Shown: positions 36,916-48,160 of the stretch, in pieces
How the letters are laid out: every line of letters starts with the position of its first letter
Position numbering within the stretch: position 1 is the stretch's first letter
NCBI GenBank assembly: GCA_964247055.1
Contig: OZ176055.1
Location: forward strand, 6,696,001-6,760,000
Source of the DNA: Paragordius varius
Lineage: Eukaryota; Nematomorpha
DNA length: 64,000 bases
Reading direction: 5' to 3'
Program-made: the position numbers and the translations under genes
The notes under the pieces: model-generated
What the model was told of the DNA's origin: nothing
The model's database searches: none
What the model saw: only the letters and a program-made list of their open reading frames with translations

Positions 36916-37437
36916 TTAACAAATTCTTTTTGGAGACTTTTGAGCTTCAAGATCTTTCAAAACTTGCTCTTTGATTTCTTCTGGCTGAATTTCACGTAAG
37001 CACGTTGCCTCTACAAACGTATATGGTGTAACAAGGTGTTCATGAAACGACTTCTTATGATTTTTGTACAAATTTTTGGTCCAGGCAGAAGCACAGTCTG
37101 GTACAAAAAGCATAAAAACTAGCCTTGTGTTAGGCAGATTCTTGACCGGACCCAAAAAATCAAAATCTATCAGGGCATATCGGCAATCTTTTACCTTTTC
37201 TATCCTAGTCAATTCGGTTACCAAATCTGCGTATGTGGCATTCAAACCACTCTCCTTGCCAACACAAATCCTAATTTTATTTGAGGCGCACGGATGAATT
37301 GTAAATAAAACGAATTTGCAATACCGGGTCCTTACCATAAGTTTAATAATATCACAACATTGGGGATCTGGTGTCGGAGTTCGTAGCAAACGCTCTCGTT
37401 CTGGACTGTTTTTGGGTGTAAGCAGTTTCGCAATCAT
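36916..37437 (-). CDS. ADF/cofilin-family actin-binding protein
   Basis: ADF/cofilins sever and depolymerise actin filaments in the cytoplasm. This intronless 173-residue ORF (ATG 37437) has one ADF-H domain at about residues 25-150: CDIIKLMVRTRYCKFVLFTI, then ATYADLVTEL, DCRYALIDFDF, and RLVFMLFVPDCASAWTKNLY followed by KNHKKSFHEHLV. The DCRYAL..DF, LVF..xPD and K..YA/K..KK positions fit the family's actin-binding helix. It has a 24-residue N-terminal extension with SPERERLL and a charged C-terminal tail (IQPEEIKEQVLKDLEAQK), making it longer than animal cofilins of 148-166 residues. The usual N-terminal MASGV regulatory serine is not obvious. Lack of introns could mean retrocopy origin, but the frame is intact. 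Confidence 0.85.
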   Translation of the reverse strand: MIAKLLTPKNSPERERLLRTPTPDPQCCDIIKLMVRTRYCKFVLFTIHPCASNKIRICVGKESGLNATYADLVTELTRIEKVKDCRYALIDFDFLGPVKNLPNTRLVFMLFVPDCASAWTKNLYKNHKKSFHEHLVTPYTFVEATCLREIQPEEIKEQVLKDLEAQKSPKRIC

Positions 37438-37913
37438 TGTAGGATAAGTTCGAAAGGAATATATGGTTGATGAGAATTTTTGTAAGACTTAGAAGGAGGA
37501 CAAAAATAATATGAGTAAATAAAACTTTTTACACATAATATAATTGTTCAATTTATTTTACAGGGTCAACTGTCTACCTAACTGACAATGATGTTGCCTA
37601 AAGCATCAATTACTATTGTCCACAGTTACATTGTTAGATGTTAATATGGCCTGTATAAAACATTAATAATCTGTATTTATAAATTTTTATCAAATGCGTT
37701 TAAGCCTGGGATTTCCACCAGCCAGGGCGGAAAAATTGAGAACTAACCTGGATGTTTCGAAAAATTTGATGGTTTTGTAAAATTATTGGAAATAGAATGA
37801 ATCTCAGAAGAACAGCCCGGATGGTTCCAGTTTTTCAACATTTTTCTCAATTTTTTTTATTTTTTGCAACAATCGTTATTAGGTCAATATTTTGATATAT
37901 TTTGTAGTAAATA
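37438..37913. other. Spacer between cofilin and mariner relic
   Basis: No gene or RNA recognised. It ends at the TA (37912-37913) flanking the mariner element. Confidence 0.4.
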
Positions 37914-39015
37914 CCAGGTGTATTCATAAGAGTTGGGATTTCAGGTAAAATTTGAAAGGAAAATAATTATTTTATTTATATTAGCCATTGGTTTCTACAC
38001 ATTTTATCCATCTCTCAAATATTATATGAACGCTGTACTAGAAAAAGTTGCCTTATACAGAAAACTATTCGTTAAACCATTTTCCAACTGTTCCCAATTA
38101 TTGAAGGCTGCTTTAATATGCCTATTCAGGCATTGTATTAGTGAGATGCCCTAAAGTCAGAGCGGATGCGGAAAAATTTCCTATTGAAGCGTTGTCAGGG
38201 TGTTTTTCACCTGTTGCTGTGTGAGAAGAAGCATAGCATTGTCATGTAGCTAAATTATTTTGCCATCTTTTCTGGCTAATTCCAGTTGTTTATCGATTAA
38301 TGCAAGGTTTATTTGGGTATTTGTTAGCGATAGAGTTGTATGTTAACGATTTCACAGGACCTCAAAAGTTCATACCGCTTAGATACCACCAAATAGAGAG
38401 TATATTTTTTAACTGAAGGCATTTTGGTATGGTGTTGATGAACCGGCTTGGAAAGGTGAAAGTCACAAATATTCCGCTTTGGAATTATAAAAAAAACTAT
38501 TTTTTATCACTCGGAATTCAATGCAATGATTTCTTATCGTGACGTTGCCTGGCTTTCACTATTCAGTTTACAATTTTTTATTTGACAGTAGACATCTTTT
38601 GATTTTTTTGTTATGCATGTAATGTATCTGCCAATTCATGTTGAGTTTCAGTTGCGTCATTACCCAATAACTCTTCATTTTGAGAGTCTTTGCAGTAGAG
38701 CGGTCAGCCAGAGCGTCAACACTCTTCTACATGAAGGCACAATGTTTTACACGTGTTAAATATATCAAGTTTACCATATGTTCCTACTATCAATAATAAT
38801 TTTCAGGAATCTTTTTGTTCTGAGAGTGCATACCACAAATGTTTTTCAAGCACAAAATTTGACATGATAAATTATACAGTAACTAGCGTTTGGTGAACTC
38901 AAATTGTGGGTGTTTGTAGTTATGTTATATGAACAAAATACGGTCTGTAAAATTAATCGTATGTGTAGTTTTCGCTGACGTTTTATGTCTCGGTAAAGAC
39001 CAATTAATACACCTG
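37914..39015 (-). mobile_element. Mariner-family transposon, degenerate
   Basis: Termini CCAGGTGTATTCATAAG (37914) and, inverted, CAGGTGTATTAATTGG (from 39015) lie between TA dinucleotides. On the minus strand a decayed mariner transposase can be followed: 'KKYFFYNSKAEYL', 'LSPFQAGSSTPYQNAF', 'LALIDKQLELARKDGKII', then LHDNAMLLLTQQQVKNTL and 'EIFPHPL'. LHDNA corresponds to the family's HDNARPH region. Several stops and frame changes make it inactive. At 1.1 kb it is a little shorter than full-length mariners (about 1.3 kb). Confidence 0.85.
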
Positions 39016-39593
39016 TAATGATTGACTCAATCAACATTAATTTTATATATAACAAATATTTTAACTCAAGCAAAATTTATTTAAAATATATTTGTACATT
39101 AGTTATATCTAATATAAAATATATTTTAGAAAATATAAATAGACTATGAAAGTTTCGTCACGGACATCTATATAAAAAGTAATCTTTTCTCACATCTGCA
39201 AAGGAGAAGGGATTTCAATCAAATTCGTATATAATATATAATGCTTGAAATTAATAATTATACTACGATGTAAAATTATGAGTACCCGTTAAACAATTGT
39301 CGATTAGAAAAAGAACATATAATAACTTAGCTCAGAGTTAGTTAGATATTAAGGGAGCAGCTTTGGGGACTAGAACTAAGCCCCTAAATTTAAAAACTCG
39401 AGAGAAACCAATTTTAGCCAAACACAAATTAGGATACCTTATGCTACAATATGTATACTAAATGATAGCTGATAGTTACAAATCAAAATCCATGTAAAAA
39501 TATATCGATATGGTAATTTATTTTGTTTCATATGAAAGAGAGAAAATGTAAAATAATATCTTCTGTGTGACTGTGGATCTTTTCTGCGTGATT
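39016..39593. other. Spacer downstream of the G/Y-rich gene
   Basis: AT-rich, presumably including the 3' UTR of the gene at 39594-40997. No other feature seen. Confidence 0.35.
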
Positions 39594-40766
39594 TCAACAA
39601 TAGTCGCTGTAATATGGGTTATAGCCATACCCACCACCATACAAGCCACCTCCATAGTATCCTGGATATCCACCGTACCCGTAACCCCCATATCCTCCGT
39701 AACCGCCATAACCACCGTATCCGCCATAACTATTTGTTAAAATAAGCGATATGAAAAAGTGGAATTTTTTGTTGTGTTTTTTAGGTTGGCAAAATATTGA
39801 GTAGAAATGTAAATTGGTAATCACACTCAATTACGTATTTTATAAATCATAAAGGTTATAAACCAAGGTTTAATCAATAGTTTTTTTAATAAGTTGATGA
39901 TTTTATTTTAAAATTTATAATTAAGATCAATATATAAGGATAAATATATATATGTATACTATATATATGTATACTATACCCATATCTTCTTCGGTATCCT
40001 CCATAACCCCCATAATGCCTGTAAATTCATAATATATTTATTAATAAGATATATAGTTTAAAATTAATTTATTGAAAACGCATAAAATGTTCGTTCTCAT
40101 TGACAAAGAAAACCAGTGGTACTAATAAAAAAATTTTTAAGGACCCCAAAGATATTAATCTTGCGATAAAGATTTTATAATATACTCAAAATAAGTAACA
40201 GAAAAAACTTAATTAATCGATTCAGGGCCATAAAAGCACTTTTAGAGCCGATGTTTGATTATACCACTGATATAAACAAAAGTTAATAAAGGTTAAGTTA
40301 ATAAACTTCAACAAACGTTAAAAATTACCTACGACCGCCGTAGTAACCTCCATAACTGCGTCTGTGGCGACCCCAACCCCCACCCCAACTACGTCGTCCC
40401 CATCCGCCACCCCAACTACGTCGACCCCACCCTCGACCCCCACCCCATCCCCGTCTGCCGCCCCAACCACCTCTTCGAGCCAAGAGGCCTAAACCAAAAG
40501 TTTGAAGGAACCATGATGATGTAGATGATTGAGTTTTTTCAGTTTGTAGTACACCAAAATCATGGTTATTGCTGTTGATTGGATCTGAAAAACGATAAAT
40601 TAAAATTATGATTTTTTTCTACTGTTGTCTATGTAGATTTTTTGATATAGGAAATTTTAAAACTATAAAAACTAAAAGCTTTTCGACAGAAATTGTTAAA
40701 TTATACTTACAAAAGTATCTTTTTAAGTTTTTGGAATATATTTATAGGATATGGTGTTATATGAAA

Positions 40767-40800
<34 letters not shown>

Positions 40801-40997
40801 AAACTTGATATAGGGCTGTAAGGGTTCTGTACAGCTAGGAGCTTATAATTAGCATTTAATTTGGGCAGAATATCGTCTATTATAAATTGTATCCCAATCA
40901 ATAGAATCTGTATATAAATATTGGATTATGAGTCATAAAATTATATTTGATATAAAAGATATACCTGAGTCTGAAGAATTGCTGATAATAATTTCAT
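39594..40997 (-). CDS. Probably secreted Trp/Gly/Arg- and Gly/Tyr-repeat protein (188 aa)
   Basis: Exons (minus) 40997-40965, 40907-40805, 40584-40329, 40018-39980 and 39729-39594 join in phase to exactly 189 codons ending TGA. A TATATAAAG box lies about 55 nt upstream of the ATG. The product starts MKLLSAILQTQ followed by ILLIGIQFII, a plausible signal peptide. A short ordinary region (to about residue 81) leads into a block of GGW, GRR and RSWGGGWG units (about 82-120), then GGYGGY repeats, and a C-terminus YNPYYSDYC. The block is very rich in Trp, Gly and Arg, which is rare. Repeat exons are near 55-60% GC against about 25% around them. I know no named family for it. Gly/Tyr-rich secreted proteins serve as adhesives, cuticle or eggshell material or antimicrobials in invertebrates; which applies cannot be read from sequence. 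The first two exons rest on splice signals and phase, not homology. Confidence 0.75.
40770..40798. repeat. (TA)n microsatellite
   Basis: About 14 TA units, within intron 2 of the G/Y-rich protein gene just after the GTTTCT donor. Confidence 0.9.
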
Positions 40998-41050
40998 AAT
41001 GATTTTGAAACCAATGAAACAGAAAAATTAATTTATAAGAAAAATTTGCT

Positions 41051-41059
41051 CTTTATATA
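41051..41059 (-). promoter_or_regulatory. TATA box of the G/Y-rich protein gene
   Basis: The minus strand reads TATATAAAG, 54 nt upstream of ATG 40997. Placement fits a Pol II TATA box with a roughly 25-nt 5' UTR and supports 40997 as the start. It is the clearest TATA box seen next to any gene here. Confidence 0.6.
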
Positions 41060-41566
41060 CCTTTAAAAAATTTAATCTCTCGCCAACCCTAAAAACAATT
41101 AGCACACTTAACAGAAATTATATAACTTTTTTTATCATTATAATATTAAAAATTCTTCTATATACTATCCCCACTTGATAACTTTTACCTATGTTTATGT
41201 TGAAGTATTTCACTGTTATATATTTCTTTTTACCACAAACATAACGTTAATCAAAAATAAATTAAATTACCGATTTAAACCAGTTTTATAAATCAATTTA
41301 TCGTATCCATTACCTAAAACATAATTAGAAATTATTGTTAAAAAAATTAAGTCAAGTATACTTCTGCAAGATGAAATTTAACAAAAAAAATCAGTATCTA
41401 AAAAATATTGTAAGGATTTAATCTTTTAAAAAACTCTTAACATAAGTACATAATACTTTTAAATAAATGACTTCCATTATTAATTTTAATTTAATGTTAA
41501 TTAAAATAACTTTAATATTACACATTATTTTTTAGTAATAAAGTTTTAAAGGACAGAGTTTAAGAA

Positions 41567-41835
41567 AGAGATGTCCAACACAAATGCCTTTGCAGTCCGT
41601 ATTTAAAATAAATATATGGGCATTCATAGATAATTTAGTAGATTTCAAAATATTTAAGACGCAAATAAATATAACATTTTTTTTCCTGTTTTGCGAATGG
41701 AATAGACAAGTTTAGAAAATATTGATTCTAAGATTTCATGAGCATATTTTATACAAATTAAGGATATCCAGATTTTTCGCGGGCCGCATATAAAGACCGG
41801 ATGATTCCATGCGTACTGCGTTTTGGCGACCCCTG
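41567..41835. repeat. hAT-type MITE, copy 1
   Basis: The right end ...ttttggcgacccctg is the complement of a hAT-like CAGGGGTCGCCAAAA terminus. The left end agagatgtccaacacaaatg is a decayed version. Flanking octamers tttaagaa (41559-41566) and tttaagag (41836-41843) agree at 7 of 8 positions, as expected for a hAT target duplication. Related to 54130-54408. Confidence 0.7.
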
Positions 41836-42597
41836 TTTAAGAGCATAGTATTTCGATTTAAATTTATAAATGCCATAATTTATAGTGATACCGTTTTAAA
41901 AATACATTCATTTTTATAAGTTTCTTATTACAATCTTAAAATATCATAATACATATCAGGAAATTATATTATTTTTGGTAATGAATAATAAATTATATAT
42001 AGGGTTATGATTTTTAGACGAGATTTTAGAATAATTTTAACAGCTGATGATTTCATTACATTCTTATAAAATAACTTTGTTATTAGATTTTGACCCAGTA
42101 TTTACAAAACATGAATATACTAGATTAATCGCTACAAAAATTTAATTAATGTTATAAGATGAATTTTTTTGCAAATGCCAAATAATAGCAATAAAATAGA
42201 ATTTTAAGACTCTTAATTTTCAAATCGCCTCAGATATTTTTTAAAAGGAAATGTTCCTGAGCTTAATATAAATGCTTATTTCGGTGGACAATTTCAAAAG
42301 GCCAAATACCTACCCTTATATAAAGTAATTTACTAAATTTCAATGTATTAATGGACCAGTATCTGAGTATGATAACACCATTGGAAAAATTAAAATTGAT
42401 TAAATAAACTGTCATAATGAGATTAAGTATAAACGATGGGTTCAATTAAGTGTCTGAAAATTCACCTATAATTTATTCGGTTTAAGACTTAATATATTAC
42501 TTCTATTTTCTCCATATTGACGCTAATTTATTATTTAAATTATATATTGGACTGGAGAGCTGTTATTTTAGAGCTTGCATAAATGTAGTCCATCAAG

Positions 42598-42882
42598 TTA
42601 CGGTAAAAATTGAAATTATACGGACAAATTGGATATAAAGACAATTTTTTATCAAAAGTCAACCATACTTTTTGAGACAATTTTTTCTATAAAAAACATT
42701 TGATTAAAATCGTAAAATACATAATTGATTGTGTTACCCATATACATTACTATACTATATTTTGCAGTTTAAAACAACGAGTTATATTTAAAAAACAAAA
42801 TTTAAAAAGTATGGTTGTCTTAGATAAAAATATTTGTCTTTAAATTTTCACATTTGTCCGTATAATTTCAATTTTACTGTAA
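42598..42882. repeat. Foldback MITE family C
   Basis: Inverted ends TTACGGTAAAAATTGAAATT and TTACAGTAAAATTGAAATTA each continue with atacggacaaat. Inside each arm is an 'agtatggttgtct'-type block. Diverged relatives appear near 18740-18960 and 62880-63060, which share 'tgtgttac.aatttacat' and the 'aaagacaa..' motifs. No coding sequence. Confidence 0.65.
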
Positions 42883-43386
42883 TTATAAACATTTAAGATT
42901 CGGCCTATTTTATTAATTATGTATTACAAAAAAATGTGGCCGGTGCAGCGTGATTGTAACTTTGTTGTATCATATACGCAGTAATTGTGAATAATAAAAT
43001 CGGGGGACTATATGAGACCAAACATAAATTATAAAAATGACCCTCCCGTACAGTGGCGTAGTTAGGGGGTAGGAAAAGGGGACTGATGCACCGGGCGCAT
43101 AGCTGAGGGGGCGCCGGACTTTTTTTTTAAAAAATATTTTTAAAAAATAGATATTTATAAAGTATTATTTTAAACAAATACATAAAAAATCTAGTGATAC
43201 TGTCAATTTTTATCAACTTCTCTTTAGTATTATCAATATTTTAAATCTAACCAAATGTTTCATATCCCTATTTATAAATCTCTTCATTTTAACTTCAAGC
43301 GCCTACCTTTCTTAACTCCAGCCTGTTCATGTCATTCATGTACCCTACCTTAAAATATTGGCTTTGAATCACCAAAGTGTTAGATG

Positions 43387-44617
43387 TAGGGTTGTGACCA
43401 AGTCAGTGACTATTTATTTTTTGACCATGGTCATTTAAAAAAACAGCGGTAAATTGCTGGTATATTTTTTTTGAAAGAGAGATAGTAAGATTTTATTGTT
43501 TTTTATATTTTTTAAAAAATATAAATTAAATATTCAAAGCTTATTCGTTTCGATTCAAATTGGGGTATTTAAATACCCCAGACTAAATATAAATTAATAT
43601 TTTTAAAAAACTACTGAAGGAAATGGTCCCAATTTAAATTTATGCTTCTATCCTGATAAAAATTATATAAATATGCCAAAATATTTTGCTAAAATTTTGT
43701 TTTGAAAAAAAAAGTTCCATCTGAAACTAGTTCGACGCCATTTTTATTTTACAAAATTTTTGCTAATTATCGTCATAATTGTATTTTAAGGGTAAAACTA
43801 TTTTTTATATAAATTACATCTAACATTGATAGAAATAGAAAAAGCGGTTTATTTGGTATTATTTTTTAATTTTAAAATTTGACACATGTCACGTTGACGA
43901 AATTTTTACCTTTCGGTTTTAGCTCAAATTAAGTAATATCAAGTATTTTTGAATAAATTTTTTTAATATATTTCGGTTTATTAATGTTATATAAATGCAA
44001 AATTTTGCCATGGTTTCGATTCCTTCCATACCTTTTAAAATATTTGATTTTAAACAGGCCTGGGGTATCCAACTACCCCAATAATCGAAGGACTAAAATG
44101 AGTGTGTTGTATCCAAGTGTTAACAATATAAAATTAATAAACATGCATCCTTATGACATTAGCATTTAGGCATGTTGAGTTATTTCGAAAAACAAAACAA
44201 TCAGGCACTTTGCAAAATATGCAATTCCATATATGTGAACCAATAAAATAAATCATTTTATAATTGGATATTTCAATGATGAAAGAAAGTGTGAAACAAA
44301 CTAGGTAAAATTTTATTTGAAATATCCAGTATTAAAAGCTATTTAGAAGATTCAGACCACAAACATGTGGCAAAATTTATTTAAAACCAAAATTCTTGAT
44401 TAAATTTGATTAAAAGTATTTGTAAATAAATAACAAAAAAATGTATAATACCAACCTTAAAGAAATAACATGACATTATTTGAGTGAAACGCAAGTGTCG
44501 TTTTAACATTATCTTCATCCAATATCGCATGGTATTTACTTAGGTAAAAAGTGGTCATGACCATGGTCTTGGGTCTGACCGGACTTTTTTGAAAAAGCAG
44601 TCAAATGCACAACTCTA
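43387..44617. mobile_element. Non-autonomous hAT family 2, copy 2 (carries a MITE A)
   Basis: Ends TAGGGTTGTGACCAAGTCAG and, inverted, TAGAGTTGTGCATTTGACTG. Flanking octamers gttagatg (43379-43386) and gtcagatg (44618-44625) agree at 7 of 8 positions. A MITE A copy (43551-44121) is inserted in its left half; the Helitron present in copy 1 is absent, giving the empty site. No ORF of note. Confidence 0.85.
43551..44121. repeat. MITE family A, copy inside hAT family 2
   Basis: Left inverted motif cgattcaaattggggtattt at 43551; right motif ggggtatccaactacccca to about 44087, followed by the shared aaggactaaaatgagtg..atccaagtg block. Closely parallels 31585-32155. Confidence 0.75.
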
Positions 44618-45604
44618 GTCAGATGATAAGATCTTTATTAATTTTATGTTAATTTTCTTTCAAAATTATAATATTGCTAGCTCAATGTGACCCATTATGT
44701 TGAAATTCTTTAAATTTACAATATAAAATCTAATTTTGAAATAAATGCTGTTTATTTTTCTATCCCAATTTAGGACATGCTACACCATCTACATATATTC
44801 TGCCGTTCTTTTTTTGTTTTCCTTATTACCATTTTTTGCTGCTCAACAACTTTACTCTTTTCTTCTTGGAAAAATAATTCTTTTTTTATTACTCCACTAG
44901 CGTGAATCTCGTGCTGCTACGCAGCCCGAGGAAGTCCTTCGGACTTCTGGGGGGGGGGGGGGGGGGTTCGAAGTTTGGATTTGAATGGGTATAACGTTTT
45001 TCCTGTAGATCACAAAGCCAGCATTTTCCATTTTTATAAATATATAAATGAGGATAAATAATGTTTTAATATCCATATATCTTTTAACATGCTATACATA
45101 TGATAGATACTCCTTACTCAGCATATATCATTAAAGAAACGCTTGACTAAAATTTTTTTCTTTTAACAGGCAATACGAAAAAACCTTCTCGAATTTTTAG
45201 AGTCTCATACCGTGGACAAAAAAATACAATCAAAAAAATATTTTTGTGGACTTTGTTTTTTTTGAAAAAAATGGCATTTTACGGGGGTAGCGGGTAAAAA
45301 GAGGGCCTAAATCAAAAAAGTGACTCGACCATGTTCAGCGCGATCAAAAATAAGTAAACAAAAATCATATTTGAAATTGAATGGTCCAACACGTTCTCCA
45401 AAAAATTGACTTAACCCATTTTTCATACGGGGTGGGCCCGAACTGGGGGCCTATTTCAAAAAAAGGGCGAAGCTATTGTCGGGACATTTATTAATGATTA
45501 TATTTTTTCGATATTTGGATTTGATTGGGTCTACCGGTTTTCCTGTACCAGATCACAAAGCCAGCATTTTCCATTTTTATAAATATATAGATGATGATAA
45601 ATAA

Positions 45605-48160
45605 CACTAGACAACAAATTTTTTGGCCAAATGAGATTATTTTCGTTTTAGTTAGCTAATAGTATACTTATACCAAAAATTTAAAAAAAAAATGGGCTAC
45701 TTCAAAGGATTTTTCAAAAAATAAAATTTTCTGTTTTTTGAAAAAACGGTAATTTAACAAGTTAATCAAAGATATCAACTACAAAACTGCTTTATATGTA
45801 GACAAATTATATATCAATCGATAGAGAGTAATCGATTATATATAAAAAATATAAAGATAAATGATTTTAATTAATATGCTTATAAATTTTCAATTTAAAA
45901 TAGCAAAAATTAACGTTTTTTTGTGAGCGAAAATCTTAAACTGTAAAGTTTGCTAAAAAATTACGGTAAATAACAATTTTTAACTAATAAACATTGCTCT
46001 TTCAGAATAAAGAAATATTTTTTCTGTATAAAAAGTTTTTGTCGCTTTTATGAGGTGATTTTCATTTGCAGTGGTGTGTTAAATTTTATCAAAATATATA
46101 CAAAAATACTTTCCTAGTGCATTAAGGTATAAGTTTTTAAATCAAATCGTTGATACGAGCGAGATCCCGCAAGCAGGTATTTATCCTTATAATATAGAAC
46201 GCAACTGCAAAAATGATCCGAACAATTTTTGTATGTGCTGCGGAAGAACAATATTAATGGTTTAATGGAAGAAATTAACATAAATTATAATCCCGAGGAC
46301 TGGGCATTATTATAAGATTCCAACATGGTTAAAAAATATTCATAATTTTAGGTAAGCTTGAAATTCATATTGTTGAATATACAGGATAACAAGTATCTTT
46401 TAATAATTGGGTATGCCAGGGCTGCCAAAGAATCATATGAAATTCTCAAAAAAATTTTAGAGTGTGTGAATTATACAAGGGATAATTGGAACGTTATTGG
46501 TGACTTTAAAGTAGCTAAAAATTAACATTTAGGTTTTATTGATGATTGCCGGCTTGCAGGGTGGGTTACCTAAGTACCACTGTATATTTTGTCTGTGGAA
46601 CAGCAGGGAGCGTGACTTACACTATCGAACGAAAGACTGGGGTTCCAGAGTCTTCACAATTGGATTGCATAATTGTGTGAGGGAACCCCTCATTGATATA
46701 AAGAAAGTGTACATCCCCTGCCTACATATAGCACTGGGACTCTTTTCAATATTTATTAAAAACTTGGATAAAACATCCAAATCGTTTATTTATTTTCAAT
46801 CTAAACATAAACTCACCAAGGCTAAGGCAGAGGCCGGAGTGGTGACGGGGCCGGTGATGAAAAAAATATTTACAGATACATATTTTTTTGAACTACTTAA
46901 TGAGAAAGAGAGGCTAGCATTTGATGCTATGCAAAAATTTGATTCTGGGTTCTTAGGTTTGTATATTATAATATGTATAGGATCTTACAAATCGCCACGA
47001 TATCTAGAGTTGGCAGAAAATTTAATAAGAAGTTTTCAGGATATGGGTACCTCATTAAATTAAATATAGGTTGTCAAATGTCCATGAAAATGCACATGGT
47101 GGATGAACACCTCAAGAATTTTCCCTTTAACAATATATCTGACCAAATCGGGGAAAGAATGCATCAGGGCCTGAAGATATATGAAAAAAGATATAATAAT
47201 AAAAATACTATTAATATGATATCTGATTTTATTTGGAATCATACATAATTTTTATATATTTATATGCCACCTATATGTATTTACAATAAATAAATGTATT
47301 GAAATTGTATTTATTTTGAAATCGATTTATTTAGCGTAAATAAATTCCTCTGTACAATATGTGATAAAAATCTTAGCATTAATATGTTTCTCTGTTTGTG
47401 GTTAAGTTTATTGAATATAATCTATAGATATCCATCAATTTATTTGAACAATAAATAGGTTTGAGTTTTCAGATTTGTGTAAATTAAAAATTTCTTCACA
47501 TAAATAGGATACCATAATTAATAAGTTTACGTAATATATGTGATTAATCCATTTTCTATGATAATTACTCGGCCTATATATAAATGTTAATTTTACCATA
47601 TCCATCTCGTTCAAATTTAAAAAAATATAAATATACACAAGGAAAATAGATTTTGCATAAAATTGGATTGGGTTCTCCGTTACTGATGTACTCAAATTGG
47701 TTCATAACTTTAAGTTAAAATTAAAATTAAACAAAAAAATATATATATTCTAAAAGCTGATGCTTTAATCTATAAATTAAATACGTTATCATTACACTGA
47801 GACATATTTACAAACGTTTGGGATGAGCTTGTAAAAAAGCAAAAAGTTTAACTATTATTCTCTTAATTTAAGATTTTTAATAAAGGCTTTCATAATATAT
47901 TTAGATGTAAAAGATAGAGTTTTTTATGCTTTATTTAATGATATAAGTTTCATATTTTTAATATTTTTCTCTCTAATAAAATATTTTATAAAGCGTCCGA
48001 TTTATTGATTATTTTAAAATTTACAAAATATTAATTTTCTCAAAATCTATGCAAGCCAAGTCAAAAATTTTTTCGGATTCGGACTCTGAATAGTATACTT
48101 GATTAAATTTCTGATTTTTACAAATGGCTGTTAAAAAAAGTCAAAATTTGTTGTCTAGTG
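45605..48160 (+). mobile_element. CACTA-type DNA transposon, degenerate, inside the Helitron
   Basis: Termini CACTAGACAACAAATTTT at both ends (inverted) with a 3-bp duplication taa at 45602-45604 and 48161-48163. The neighbouring Helitron unit at 45050 shows the uninterrupted site (ataaataatg). CACTA ends plus a 3-bp duplication are hallmarks of the EnSpm/CACTA superfamily. The interior encodes a broken transposase-like protein on the plus strand. The element is 2,556 bp. Confidence 0.88.
46185..47248 (+). pseudogene. CACTA element protein, broken
   Basis: Fragments in order are RNCKNDPNNFCMCCGR (Cys-rich start), KESYEILKKILECVNYTRDN, then an open stretch from 46539 with GLQGGLPKYHCIFCLWNSRE, 'HIALGLFSIFIKNLDKTSKS' and GVVTGPVMKKIFTD, and in another frame GERMHQGLKIYEKRYNN. 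This is an uncharacterised protein family abundant in invertebrate and Hydra genomes (CFLCxWDSRxRxxHY, GERFHQDIKxMExRY). Here it lies between CACTA ends, linking that family to this transposon type. At least two frame changes (about 46525 and 47060) and upstream stops make it non-functional. Confidence 0.7.

Larger units (their letters stand above)
41060..43386. other. Intergenic with three small transposon-derived pieces
   Basis: Holds a hAT-type MITE (41567-41835), a foldback element (42598-42882) and an isolated hAT-like end at 43052 (cagtggcgtagttaggggg). No exon seen. Confidence 0.5.

Noticed and set aside
40995-40997. A two-exon start of the G/Y-rich gene joining exon 40965 directly to 40584.
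   Set aside because: The phases disagree by one base. Including the exon 40907-40805 fixes the phase and gives an exact 189-codon frame.
47435-47695. Minus ORF in the right part of the CACTA element.
   Set aside because: Low-complexity AT-derived frame antisense to the element; not related to transposase.
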